NCBI GenBank assembly: GCA_025370055.1
Contig: CP073041.1
Coordinates: 5,364,272 to 5,428,271 of the forward strand
Source of the DNA: Woronichinia naegeliana WA131
GTDB lineage: Bacteria > Cyanobacteriota > Cyanobacteriia > Cyanobacteriales > Microcystaceae
Reading direction: 5' to 3'
Length of the DNA stretch: 64,000 nucleotides
The first letter of the stretch is position 1. Every line of letters starts with the position of its first letter. This document shows positions 38,877-48,092 of the stretch, one piece after another. The notes under the pieces were generated by a model, which saw nothing but the letters and a program-made list of their open reading frames with translations, did not search any database and was not told where the DNA came from. Position numbers and translations under genes: made by a program.

Positions 38877-40402
38877 CAGCAATTCCAAATTCAGAATGTA
38901 GTCAAAGATACAAAAGGCTCGATGTATTTACTGGCAAGGGTTTTGCTATGAAAATTGCCAATTAATCAACTAGGAAGAATTCGAGACAGCGAGAGAAACT
39001 GAGTCATCAAGCATAAAATCTAAAAGATGATGCCAGCTTTCAAAGAACAGATATTTGGTCAAAGAGAGAATATCTTGAAAGAATCCCTTACGAGTGCCGC
39101 GTTGGACGCGAATTCTCTGGTAACGTTCATCAACCAAACCTAAAACCGTGTGCAAGAGAAAAGCCAGCAAATTCAGGGTAAGCAAAACAGAGGCGAGGTG
39201 TTGTTTACCATGCCCAAAATTATGCTCTAAGTGATAGCCTCGATTTTTGAGAATATTGTGATTCTCGTTCTCAGTACGCCAACGAGTCCGTCCAGCACGA
39301 CAGACATCAAGAACGATGTGAGGGGTGAGAAAATGATTGGTAATCCAACTATTGTGATAAAGAAGTTGAGCATCGGATTCGCGGTGGATTTTTAGCTCAC
39401 ACCAGTTAACCAACAAAGCAGGCTGTTGGTCTCGCAGGGGAATCTGATTGAGATAACGGCAGTGCCAAATCTCGAAATACTTCCCATTCCAACGTCGGTG
39501 TTGAGTGGTTTTGACTTCTCCATTAGCTTCTAAATAGTTTAACCATTCATAGAGTGTGGGATGAGAAGTCGGTAAACAGACGAAGATAAAGTTGAAATCG
39601 TGGTCGAGACAGTGCTGACAAGTGGGCTGACGACTGTACAAGTCATCCCCTAGCAGAGTTATCTTCTGTCCCGCAAACAAACTAGCATGGTTACTTATCC
39701 AACGTTTCGCCGCATTTTGCTCACAATCTTGCTTTTCAGAACCGTCTTGAGGGGTAATAAATTCAGGGGGTAAGGAAAAAACTGATTCATGGTCTGGGGA
39801 AACAATCACGGGCAATAATGCCTGATGGAAGTAGGTGACTTTTCCCTGTTTTGACGTTTTGGTTGAACAGCATGGACAATTTACTTTTTCCGAACTGTAG
39901 TAATTTGTCCCATCCATTGCTACTAGAAGATTTCCCCTCAATATTTCATAGGCTTTCAAGAATCCCATGCTCCTCAATGCTTGGTAAATTAACCCAAACA
40001 AAGGGAATAGACTACTCGCTGCTACCCCATCCACAATGTTGCGAATCTGTTCTACTGTTGGTATTTTTTCTAGTCCAAACAAGCTCTGAGCATTATCTCG
40101 CCCACAACGGCTGTTAAGCTGACGTTGGTACTCTAAAAATGACTCATTTTGCATAAAAAAGGCGGCAAATGCCCCCAGTATCGCCTCTCTTAGACTATAT
40201 TTCGTTGCATTACTAACCGAACGGGGGTCATCTATCTTCCCAATGACCTCGTTTAAACAGTGAACGATTCCGTCAAAACTTAGGTCGTTTACTTCCATCT
40301 TTCTCTCTGCAAAATCAGTAGACACTTTTCTCTTTATTCATAACTTCCTATAGGTCAAAGTTTTTCTGTCTCTATTTATACCATTTGAATTTGGAATTGC
40401 TG
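38877..40402 (-). mobile_element. ISb, complete copy (1526 bp)
   Basis: Ends CAGCAATTCCAAATTCAGA and AATTTGGAATTGCTG, with the 9-bp target duplication agactaatc (38868-38876 and 40403-40411). It is inserted in the related element ISb'. Transposase intact. Other copies: a fragment at 42148-42619 and an interrupted copy from 58299. Confidence 0.95.
38970..40325 (-). CDS. ISb transposase (DDE, zinc-knuckle type)
   Basis: A 451-residue transposase. The first catalytic Asp is in NLLVAMDGTNYYSSEK near residue 143, followed by the Cys pattern CPCCSTKT of a possible zinc knuckle. The second Asp is in ITLLGDDLYSRQPTC near residue 223, and the Glu in TRWRTENENHNILKNRGYHL near residue 341, followed by EHNFGHGKQHLASVLLTLNL. 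This is a recognisable group in cyanobacteria, but I cannot fix its ISfinder family; an ISNCY or IS4-like placement is possible. Full length and probably active. Confidence 0.8.
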   Translation of the reverse strand: MSTDFAERKMEVNDLSFDGIVHCLNEVIGKIDDPRSVSNATKYSLREAILGAFAAFFMQNESFLEYQRQLNSRCGRDNAQSLFGLEKIPTVEQIRNIVDGVAASSLFPLFGLIYQALRSMGFLKAYEILRGNLLVAMDGTNYYSSEKVNCPCCSTKTSKQGKVTYFHQALLPVIVSPDHESVFSLPPEFITPQDGSEKQDCEQNAAKRWISNHASLFAGQKITLLGDDLYSRQPTCQHCLDHDFNFIFVCLPTSHPTLYEWLNYLEANGEVKTTQHRRWNGKYFEIWHCRYLNQIPLRDQQPALLVNWCELKIHRESDAQLLYHNSWITNHFLTPHIVLDVCRAGRTRWRTENENHNILKNRGYHLEHNFGHGKQHLASVLLTLNLLAFLLHTVLGLVDERYQRIRVQRGTRKGFFQDILSLTKYLFFESWHHLLDFMLDDSVSLAVSNSS

Positions 40403-40694
40403 AGACTAATCACTGCTTTTTGCTGAGGTGAGACAATTACAGGTAAAATTGCCGAATGAAAGTAAGTCACTGTCCCGTTTTTATGGGTTCGATGGGAACA
40501 TTGCTCACAGTGGATATTTTGGGAGGAGAAATACTCTGTGCCATCTAGCGGAATTAGTAATTGCTTGTCTAACACCTCATACCGAGTCAATATTCCTCTG
40601 GTCTTTAGTAGTTGATAAATGTCACTAAACACCACAAATAACGAATTGGCTTTGATTTTATCCAGGATATTGCGGATTTGATTGTCACTAGATA

Positions 40695-41825
40695 TACTGA
40701 ACACGGTCACAAGTTGCGAATTTTAAAAATAAGAGATAATATAGTAAAAATAGAAAAAGTAGTCAAGAGGCTGAGAAATGATTAAGTTAGAATTTACGGA
40801 AGAAGACAAAAGACTGTTGTCTTACGGTCGGTTTAATCACCCGCATCCTAGAGTACAGCTAAAGATGGAAGTTTTATGGTTAAAAAGTCAGGGATTATCT
40901 CATCAAAAAATTGCTCAATTCGCAGGAGTTTCAGTAAATACGGTGACAAGCTATATCCGTGATTATCAAGAGGGCGGGATAGAAAAACTAAAAGAAATAA
41001 AATTTAATCGCCCGAAAAGTGAGTTAACAGAGCATCAAGGGACAATTGAGGCATATTTTGAGTCAAATCCACCAGCAACAATAAATGAAGCAGTAAAAAG
41101 AATAGAAGAATTAACGGGAATAAAAAGAAGTCCAACGCAAGTCAGAAAATTTTTAAAGTCAATAGGAATGAGGTGTCTAAAGGTGGGAACAATTCCATCA
41201 AAAGCAGATGTAGAAGCTCAGGATAGCTATAGAGAAAAAGAGCTAGAACCAAGGCTAGAAGAGGCAAAAGCAGGAAAAAGGGCAGTTTTCTTTGTAGATG
41301 CCTCTCATTTTGTAATGGGAGCATTTGTAAATTTTATATGGTGCTTCAAGAGGATTTTTATTAAGTCACCATCAGGGAGAAAACGTTTTAATGTGTTAGG
41401 AGCATTAAATGCAATTACCCATGAAGTAATTATGGTAACGAACAGTTCTTATATTACGGGAACTCAGGTTTGTGAACTCCTAGAAAAGATAGCAGAATTA
41501 GGACTATTAATACCGATTACGTTGGTATTAGACAATGCTCGTTATCAAAAATGCCGAATTGTGCAGGAGTTGGCAGAATTATTAGGAATAGAGTTACTGT
41601 ACTTACCTCCTTATTCTCCTAACTTGAATTTAATTGAAAGACTGTGGAAGTTTGTGAAGAAGAAGTGTTTATATGCAAAATATTATGAAGATTTTACGCA
41701 GTTTTCTGCAGCAATTTCAGGATGTCTTGAAGATGCTAACGTAAAATATAAGGAGGAGCTTGATTCTTTGCTCACCTTACGATTTCAACGCTTTGATAAA
41801 TCTCAGATTATGAACGTTTGAAGTA
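40695..41825 (+). mobile_element. IS630-2, complete copy
   Basis: Ends TACTGAACACGGTCA and TGAACGTTTGAAGTA, flanked by TA (40693-40694, 41826-41827), inserted in the ISb' transposase gene. Excision in silico restores the host frame. A second, truncated copy begins at 60743. Confidence 0.92.
40778..41821 (+). CDS. IS630-family transposase (IS630-2)
   Basis: A 347-residue protein. The N-terminal helix-turn-helix contains GLSHQKIAQFAGVSVNTVTS near residue 38 and a second DNA-binding helix region (GIKRSPTQVRKFLKSIGMR). DDE residues: Asp in RAVFFVDASHFVMG near residue 174, Asp in PITLVLDNARYQKC near residue 252, and Glu in LPPYSPNLNLIERLWKFVKK near residue 287. The frame is intact. The stop codon lies inside the right terminal repeat, as is common in this family. 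Confidence 0.92.
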   Translation: MIKLEFTEEDKRLLSYGRFNHPHPRVQLKMEVLWLKSQGLSHQKIAQFAGVSVNTVTSYIRDYQEGGIEKLKEIKFNRPKSELTEHQGTIEAYFESNPPATINEAVKRIEELTGIKRSPTQVRKFLKSIGMRCLKVGTIPSKADVEAQDSYREKELEPRLEEAKAGKRAVFFVDASHFVMGAFVNFIWCFKRIFIKSPSGRKRFNVLGALNAITHEVIMVTNSSYITGTQVCELLEKIAELGLLIPITLVLDNARYQKCRIVQELAELLGIELLYLPPYSPNLNLIERLWKFVKKKCLYAKYYEDFTQFSAAISGCLEDANVKYKEELDSLLTLRFQRFDKSQIMNV

Positions 41826-42147
41826 TATTTTGATGGCACCGAATAGAGTTTGAAGATTATCCCTACCGTTGCGACTATGCAGTTGTCTCTGATGTTCTAG
41901 GAATGATTCACATTGCATTAGAAACAGGCTGAAACCACCTAGTACCGCATCTTTTAGGCTGTAGGTTGTATTTGGACTGGGTTGGCGAGGGTCTTTCATT
42001 TTCTCTATACTTGCTACCAAGTACGCTATCAGACCAGTCATACTGATTATTCCTTGCATCTTTTCTTCCTCTCTGGCTACCTTGTTGTCCTTTCCCATTA
42101 TCCCTGTTTTCTACAACCCTTACCTCGCCTTAAATTTAGAATTGCTG

Positions 42148-42619
42148 TTGGATTACCAATCATTTTCTCACCCCTTACATCGTTCTTGATGTCTGTCGTG
42201 CTGGACGGACTCGTTGGCGTACTGAGAACGAGAATCACAATATTCTCAAAAATCGAGGCTATCACTTAGAGCATAATTTTGGGCATGGTAAACAACACCT
42301 CGCCTCTGTTTTGCTTACCCTGAATTTGCTGGCTTTTCTCTTGCACACGGTTTTAGGTTTGGTTGATGAACGTTACCAGAGAATTCGCGTCCAACGCGGC
42401 ACTCGTAAGGGATTCTTTCAAGATATTCTCTCTTTGACCAAATATCTGTTCTTTGAAAGCTGGCATCATCTTTTAGATTTTATGCTTGATGACTCAGTTT
42501 CTCTCGCTGTCTCGAATTCTTCCTAGTTGATTAATTGGCAATTTTCATAGCAAAACCCTTGCCAGTAAATACATCGAGCCTTTTGTATCTTTGACTACAT
42601 TCTGAATTTGGAATTGCTG
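42148..42619 (+). mobile_element. ISb 3' fragment, plus orientation
   Basis: The last 472 bp of ISb, from inside the transposase (IGNPITNHFLT region) to the terminus GGAATTGCTG, coding the C-terminal residues through LDDSVSLAVSNSS. Its left boundary is the ISb' end. It is the likely original target of ISb', whose left flank has since been rearranged. Confidence 0.88.
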
Positions 42620-42715
42620 CTAGTAGTCAGTCATCCTTGATTTGATGGGTAAAAAGTGTGAGAATGGGGAAGACCTAAACATTCAAGAGAAATCATGGCT
42701 AAAAAAAAATACATA
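42620..42715 (+). other. Short IS630-like 5' remnant
   Basis: TAGTAGTCAGTCATCC at the left and a start ATGGCTAAAAAAAAATACAT cut by ISa-c resemble the end and first codons (MAKKKYI) of an IS630-type element. Only 96 bp survive, so this is tentative. Confidence 0.35.
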
Positions 42716-42727
42716 GGGCTTGCTGAA

Positions 42728-44117
42728 GGGTGCGACCTTTAGTTGATAAAAGCTGTTGTAATCAGGGTTCTACAGGGAACCCATATTGATCAAGTTTTGC
42801 CCAAAATTGACTCCATCGTTCCTTGGTCAATACCAAAGCTCGTAGGCTCAAAATAATTCCTGCTCCTTTTTCCTTCCATCGCATCCCTGAACAACATAAT
42901 CGTTGTTTGACCAACGTCTTACAAGCTGCTTCCGTAACACCTGAACCAATCGGATACTTTTTCTCTATGTATTCAGCATAATCCATTTGATGCTGATGAT
43001 TCTCGTAATAAGTAATCGCCGCTTGTAGTTTCTCGGTAAGATTCTTAGAATGACTTTTTTCTTCTTTGACTTCTTTCATCAGATTTAGCAGTTCTCCTGC
43101 TTTTCCTTTTTCATGCTTGAGTTCTCGACAATTTTCAGTCAACCATTCTTTTTGTTTTGACACGGTATTCGGATGCAACGCTTCTGCCAAGGCACCTAAG
43201 TAACCAGAGGCATGATAGAAATCTAATATCTGTTCTTCCGTTTGCTTTTCTAAAAACTTCCAATTTGATTCTGCCCCGTCTGCTATCCCGACCAATGTTG
43301 CCTCTGGATAACGGTTTTTCGCTCGCTCAATTTCTCTTTCTAATCTTTCTAGAAAACTCTTTTTTCCATACTCTGGTGCCGCACCTAGATAGATTGTAGG
43401 TTGACGTTCGCCTTCACTATCGTATAGGGAAACGGTTCCCACCATTGCTTCACGGTAGCCATCCTCACACATCAGCATACAGGTTCCATCTAATCCTATT
43501 CCCACTGTTGCAATTTGGCTATCCTCCTTGGGCGGGGCATAACTCCACGCTTCTTCTTTTGCCTGTACCACACTTCCTACTGCTTCACTCAATCTTTGGA
43601 TATAGGATAGCGCTACTTTTCTACCATGATTTTCTAATAAATCATTTTTCACCTCTTTGCCTGCCATCCCTGACATTTTTGAGGATACCTGTTTTGCCAA
43701 TAATGGCGTTGATGTTATGATTATCCTTGCTTCTCTTTCTAAGGGGCAATACGTTTTTCCTCAAAGGTGAACGCTGATATACATGACGATTCACTATAAC
43801 CTCACCATAAGGTGTTTGATATTCTTTCGGTTGCTCTCCCTTACTCTTCCAGATTTCTTCACCGATTTTTAAGGGTGAACCATCTGTATCTAAATATTTC
43901 AAGGCTTCTTTGCTGGCGATGCAACCTACTTCGTTTAAGCCTTTTTGAATATTTATTTCTGTATCCAATATTGAACGACTTAGTTCTAATGTTAGTTCTA
44001 TTTTTATCTTTGAACCCTCTACATTAATTAGTTTTGCTGTCATCATTGTTTCCTCTTTGTCACTTTTCATCTCATGTTAACACTTTTCTTTTCCTTCATC
44101 AACTAAAGGTCACACCC
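42728..44117 (-). mobile_element. ISc, copy 1 (1390 bp, ISKra4-like)
   Basis: Ends GGGTGCGACCTTTAGTTGAT and ATCAACTAAAGGTCACACCC, with the 8-bp duplication ttgctgaa (42720-42727 and 44118-44125). It is inserted within the terminal repeat of ISa-c. Two overlapping ORFs. Confidence 0.95.
42762..44070 (-). CDS. ISc-1 transposase ORF1 plus ORF2 (ISKra4-like)
   Basis: ORF1 (44070-43642, 142 aa, MKSDKEETMMTAKLINVEGS...) is the N-terminal part; ORF2 (43700-42762, 312 aa, TTG start MAKQVSSKMSGMAGKEVKND) is the catalytic part. They overlap by 59 bp, ORF2 being in the +1 frame, and the same layout is conserved in all three ISc copies. ORF2 shows VGIGLDGTCMLM (Asp), LVGIADGAESNWKF and ILDFYHASGYLG (Asp region), and YPIGSGVTEAACKTLVKQRL (Glu), the ISKra4 signature. 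A fused protein would need a +1 shift; separate translation from the TTG start is the simpler option. Confidence 0.82.
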
Positions 44118-44319
44118 TTGCTGAAAAAGTCAAAAAACGAAAGAAATGTGGGTTAGGGAAGTATGGACTGAAAAAGCATAGATAACTTATCCTTATGGAA
44201 ACAAATCAAAATACAGATTTTGTTTAATCTATTGTTCCTTTCTGTCTAAAAAGGTCAACACAAATCACTCCTCACAAAAGAGAGGAAAATTAACACCATT
44301 TTTCACAAGAAAAACGACT

Positions 44320-45549
44320 CTACAACTTTTTACTTTTTGTCTTCTGAAGTAGAGTAGAAAGATTCATTACCAAAAAGTTCATCGCAATTACCGTTTCCGA
44401 GGTCTCAGGTAGTTTGGCCATCACTCGACCAAGACTAAATTTCCTCTTTCCCTGTCCGAATTTACCCTCAATGGCATTACGCACTCTTTCATCTGAGCGT
44501 GCCTCTTTCTTTTTTTCTTTGCTCACCTCTTTCGGCGGTCTTCCCAATCGGGGACCACTCATTCTTATATCCCTTTCTTTACAATAAGCTCGATTCGCTT
44601 TTGTTCGATAGATTTTATCCACATGAACCGATTCCGGATAACATCCTGTTTCCCTTTTATATTCTTCTATTCGCGCTTGTAAATCTCCCGATTCGTTGTA
44701 ATTATCCCAACTTAATTTGTCTAAGAAGACAAAGCCATTCACATTACTTGCCGATATTTTAGCTCCAAACTCTACTGCTTTTCCCGCTTTTCCACGCACT
44801 ATTGGACGCACGTGAGGTTGGCTTACACTCACAATTCTGTTTTCTACTTTATTTGTCTTTTTTTCATACATTTCTAACTGTTGCTCATACACTTTTCCTA
44901 TCGTTACAAGCTCTTCTTGCTCTTTTTTCGTTAGTTTTTCTAACTTTGCTCCCTCTTCTATCATTTTTTCTATATCAGACAAGTTTCTTTTTATATATCC
45001 TAGTTGTTTTTTTGTTCCTTTTCTTCTTTCTTTTTTTGACACACGACGTTTTTTTGCTATGGCTAAGTACTCTTTTCTTGCCACTTCCCTATAAGTCCTC
45101 GGCTTTTCTTTCCTTTTCTCTTTTATTTCTTCATACAGCTTATCTATTATTTTTTCTGTTTTTTCTCTGGCATCATTCAATATTCCTATATCCGTTGGAT
45201 ATTTTATATCTGCTGGTGTACAAGTCGCATCTAACAATAACTTTCCTTCATTTTCTTTTTTTTCTGACGCTACACCCGTCGCTTTTTTTTCTATTTCTTT
45301 ATTAATTTTATTTATTAATTCCATTCCTATTTTTTTACGAAAATGAACCATCATTGACGCATTAAATGCTTCTTTGCTACTATAGCTTTCCATTCCTATA
45401 AAGTACTGTAAATAAGGGTTCTCTTTTATTTGTTCTACTGTTTCTCTGTCACTTTTTCCTGAAATTTCTTTGATAATTAATGCTCCTAATGCCATTCTAA
45501 ATGATTTGGCTGGGGCTCCTTTTTTTTCTGTGAAGTTTTTTGCATATTC
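44320..45549 (-). pseudogene. ISa-c transposase, 5'-truncated but in-frame (A8)
   Basis: From MALGALIIKEISGKSDRETV (codons following the lost N-terminus) the frame runs unbroken for 391 codons to the normal stop. At about 45285-45292 the tract has eight A residues on the coding strand instead of seven, so the two ISa frames are fused (KEIEKKATGVASEKK). This shows directly what the -1 product would be. The N-terminal DNA-binding part is missing, so it is not a functional transposase. Confidence 0.88.
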
Positions 45550-45941
45550 GGGAGCATCCCAAATTTGCAGTAAGTATAAATGCTTAGTTACAAAGAAGGG
45601 AAAAGGGGATAATCTAAAAAGTTATAAAAATTGGAGTACAAAAAATGAACGTTGAAGATAAGCAAAAATTAGACGACCATCTCAAAGCTATCGCAGAAAT
45701 CATGGTCAGAAATACGCAAAAAGAAGACTTGAAAAGCTTTGAAAGTATAGAACTAGCGGTACGAGAGCAAATGTTGACGGTCGTAAGTCCAGCTATTGGC
45801 CGTTTTTTTTGTGAAACAGCAACAGGAACAAAAGCAGGAAGAGAAAGAACAGTGGACAGTATTATCGGAAAAGTAAAAATTACAGAAAAACAGGCGAAAA
45901 AGCTAGGGTTAGAAAAAAATAAACAAGTGAGTCCTTATTTA
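45550..45941 (+). mobile_element. ISd, copy 2, 3'-truncated by ISa-d
   Basis: 392 bp identical or nearly so to the left third of ISd copy 3: terminus GGGAGCATCCCAAATTTG, leader, and the first 98 transposase codons from 45645. It stops at tattta where ISa-d begins. Confidence 0.9.
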
Positions 45942-46762
45942 GGGCTTGCTGAAAAAAGCTGAAACCTTTACGGAGAAAAATAGTAGGCGAATTAAGAACC
46001 GCTAGAATGCACGAAAATAGGGTAGAATGCCTCAAAACCATTGCATTAAGAAGAGAGAAAGCAGATGTACCGAAAGCAACAGTACTCAATTGAAACACCA
46101 GAAAACTTGAAAAATCTGTTCGGCGGGCAGTTAGACGAAGAAAATCGTTGGATAGAAATGTCAAAAATGATTCCCTGGGAAGAATATGAGGAAGAATATG
46201 CAAAAAACTTCACAGAAAAAAAAGGAGCCCCAGCCAAATCATTTAGAATGGCATTAGGAGCATTAATTATCAAAGAAATTTCAGGAAAAAGTGACAGAGA
46301 AACAGTAGAACAAATAAAAGAGAACCCTTATTTACAGTACTTTATAGGAATGGAAAGCTATAGTAGCAAAGAAGCATTTAATGCGTCAATGATGGTTCAT
46401 TTTCGTAAAAAAATAGGAATGGAATTAATAAATAAAATTAATAAAGAAATAGAAAAAAAGCGACGGGTGTAGCGTCAGAAAAAAAAGAAAATGAAGGAAA
46501 GTTATTGTTAGATGCGACTTGTACACCAGCAGATATAAAATATCCAACGGATATAGGAATATTGAATGATGCCAGAGAAAAAACAGAAAAAATAATAGAT
46601 AAGCTGTATGAAGAAATAAAAGAGAAAAGGAAAGAAAAGCCGAGGACTTATAGGGAAGTGGCAAGAAAAGAGTACTTAGCCATAGCAAAAAAACGTCGTG
46701 TGTCAAAAAAAGAAAGAAGAAAAGGAACAAAAAAACAACTAGGATATATAAAAAGAAACTTG
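45942..46762 (+). mobile_element. ISa, copy d, 3'-truncated by ISd-3
   Basis: The left end follows tattta (45936-45941), which is part of ISd. It contains the first ORF (46065-46472, with the A7 tract at about 46453-46459) and the first 90 codons of the second ORF, then is cut by the ISd-3 terminus. Confidence 0.92.
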
Positions 46763-47950
46763 GGGAGCATCCCAAATTTGCAGTAAGTATAAATGCTTAG
46801 TTACAAAGAAGGGAAAAGGGGATAATCTAAAAAGTTATAAAAATTGGAGTACAAAAAATGAACGTTGAAGATAAGCAAAAATTAGACGACCATCTCAAAG
46901 CTATCGCAGAAATCATGGTCAGAAATACGCAAAAAGAAGACTTGAAAAGCTTTGAAAGTATAGAACTAGCGGTACGAGAGCAAATGTTGACGGTCGTAAG
47001 TCCAGCTATTGGCCGTTTTTTTTGTGAAACAGCAACAGGAACAAAAGCAGGAAGAGAAAGAACAGTGGACAGTATTATCGGAAAAGTAAAAATTACAGAA
47101 AAACAGGCGAAAAAGCTAGGGTTAGAAAAAAATAAACAAGTGAGTCCTTATTTAGAAAAATGCTGCTTAAATATTGTAGCCTGTGAGTCATTTGAGAGAG
47201 GAGAAAAAACAATCAAGATGACGACGGGAATGTCCATCTCAAAAAGCAGTCAACACCGATTAGCATTAGGGTATGAATTTCAAGAAGCTCAAGGTAAAGG
47301 GAAAATAGAAAGTCTAAGCATAGATGGCGGAACAGTAAGAATACGAACGAGCGTAGGCGAAGAAAGTATCTGGAAAAATTATAAAGCAGTAAGCTTACAT
47401 GGTCAGGTATGTGCGGCATTTTTTCAAGCGCAGGAAGAATTAATCGCTTGGACAAATAATCAACCATTAGCGAGAGTAGTAACTTGCTTAGGAGATGGAC
47501 ATGATGGGATTTGGAATCTGATAGAAAAGATAAGGGATAAAGACGAAAGAAGGGAAGTATTGGATTGGTATCACTTGGTGGAAAATATCCATAAAGTGAA
47601 AGTTTCAAAAAAGGTAAAGAGGCAAATAGAGACGTACTTATGGCAAGGGGAGCAAGATTCAGCAATTAAAGAATTGAACGGTTCAAAACAAAAGGAAGCA
47701 ATTAACTTCATCAATTATATGAAGAAACATGAAAGCAGAATGCCAGATTATGGACTCTATCAAGACTTAGGTATCTGCATTGGCTCAGGAAGTGTAGAGT
47801 CAAAAATCAAACAAATTGGCAAGAGAATACAAATAGCAGGGGCTTGTTGGAAGTCAGAAAACGTTCCTCAAATATTGAGATTACGCTGTGCTTATCTCAA
47901 TGAAGCTATTGCCTGAGTACTTTTACTCATTGCAAATCTGGGATGCTCCC
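46763..47950 (+). mobile_element. ISd, copy 3, complete (about 1188 bp)
   Basis: Ends GGGAGCATCCCAAATTTGCA and CAAATCTGGGATGCTCCC. The left flank is ISa-d; the right flank is a truncated antitoxin-like gene. No matching target duplication, so the two flanks were probably brought together by recombination. Confidence 0.88.
46858..47916 (+). CDS. ISd-3 transposase (ISKra4-like)
   Basis: A 352-residue intact transposase. The N-terminal region MNVEDKQKLDDHLKAIAEIM leads to KITEKQAKKLGLEKN (conserved before the catalytic core). Catalytic blocks: ESLSIDGGTVRIRT with Asp near residue 145, CLGDGHDGIWNLIEKI and LDWYHLVENIHK near residues 212 and 236 with the second Asp, and GICIGSGSVESKIKQIGKRI with the Glu near residue 308. 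The FFCE region carries T8, giving one continuous frame. Family placement (ISKra4, ISAzba1-like branch) is from memory of motifs. Confidence 0.85.
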   Translation: MNVEDKQKLDDHLKAIAEIMVRNTQKEDLKSFESIELAVREQMLTVVSPAIGRFFCETATGTKAGRERTVDSIIGKVKITEKQAKKLGLEKNKQVSPYLEKCCLNIVACESFERGEKTIKMTTGMSISKSSQHRLALGYEFQEAQGKGKIESLSIDGGTVRIRTSVGEESIWKNYKAVSLHGQVCAAFFQAQEELIAWTNNQPLARVVTCLGDGHDGIWNLIEKIRDKDERREVLDWYHLVENIHKVKVSKKVKRQIETYLWQGEQDSAIKELNGSKQKEAINFINYMKKHESRMPDYGLYQDLGICIGSGSVESKIKQIGKRIQIAGACWKSENVPQILRLRCAYLNEAIA

Positions 47951-48092
47951 CGAGAGAGCGATTAGGGACTCCCTTATGGGACTTATACTTTTCTTGGGCA
48001 AGACGATCTATTTTAGATAATAAATCTTCTGGAACCCTTAGAGAGACAGTTTTGGAGCTAGACACGGTTGCAATGTCGTACAGTGCATACAT
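47951..48092 (-). pseudogene. Ribbon-helix-helix antitoxin-like gene, 3' end lost to ISd-3
   Basis: From ATG 48092: MYALYDIATVSSSKTVSLRV then PEDLLSKIDRLAQEKYKSHK before ISd-3 begins. The pattern TVSLRVPEDLLSKIDRLAQE is a typical CopG/Arc-type ribbon-helix-helix DNA-binding domain, as in many type II antitoxins. The wild-type protein would continue past residue 47. No partner toxin is visible upstream, where an IS1634 element starts 40 bp away. Confidence 0.7.

Larger units (their letters stand above)
37916..42147 (-). pseudogene. ISb' element and its transposase, split by ISb and IS630-2
   Basis: Ends CAGCAATTCTAAATTTG and AAATTTAGAATTGCTG. The transposase is recovered from three pieces: N-terminus 42098-41826, middle 40694-40403, C-terminus 38867-38041. 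Joining across IS630-2 gives FGAIKISSDNQIRNIL; joining across ISb gives KAVISLDPEFITPQDG. Both joins are in frame. A separate 1-nt shift near 38750, just before GDDLYSRQP, shows it was also mutated. It is homologous to the 451-aa ISb transposase. Confidence 0.88.
42716..45549 (-). mobile_element. ISa, copy c, interrupted by ISc-1 and 5'-truncated by ISd-2
   Basis: The left end GGGCTTGCTGAA starts after tacata; 12 bp in, ISc-1 is inserted (42728-44117). The remainder runs to 45549, where ISd copy 2 replaces the transposase N-terminus (about 55 codons lost). Confidence 0.9.
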
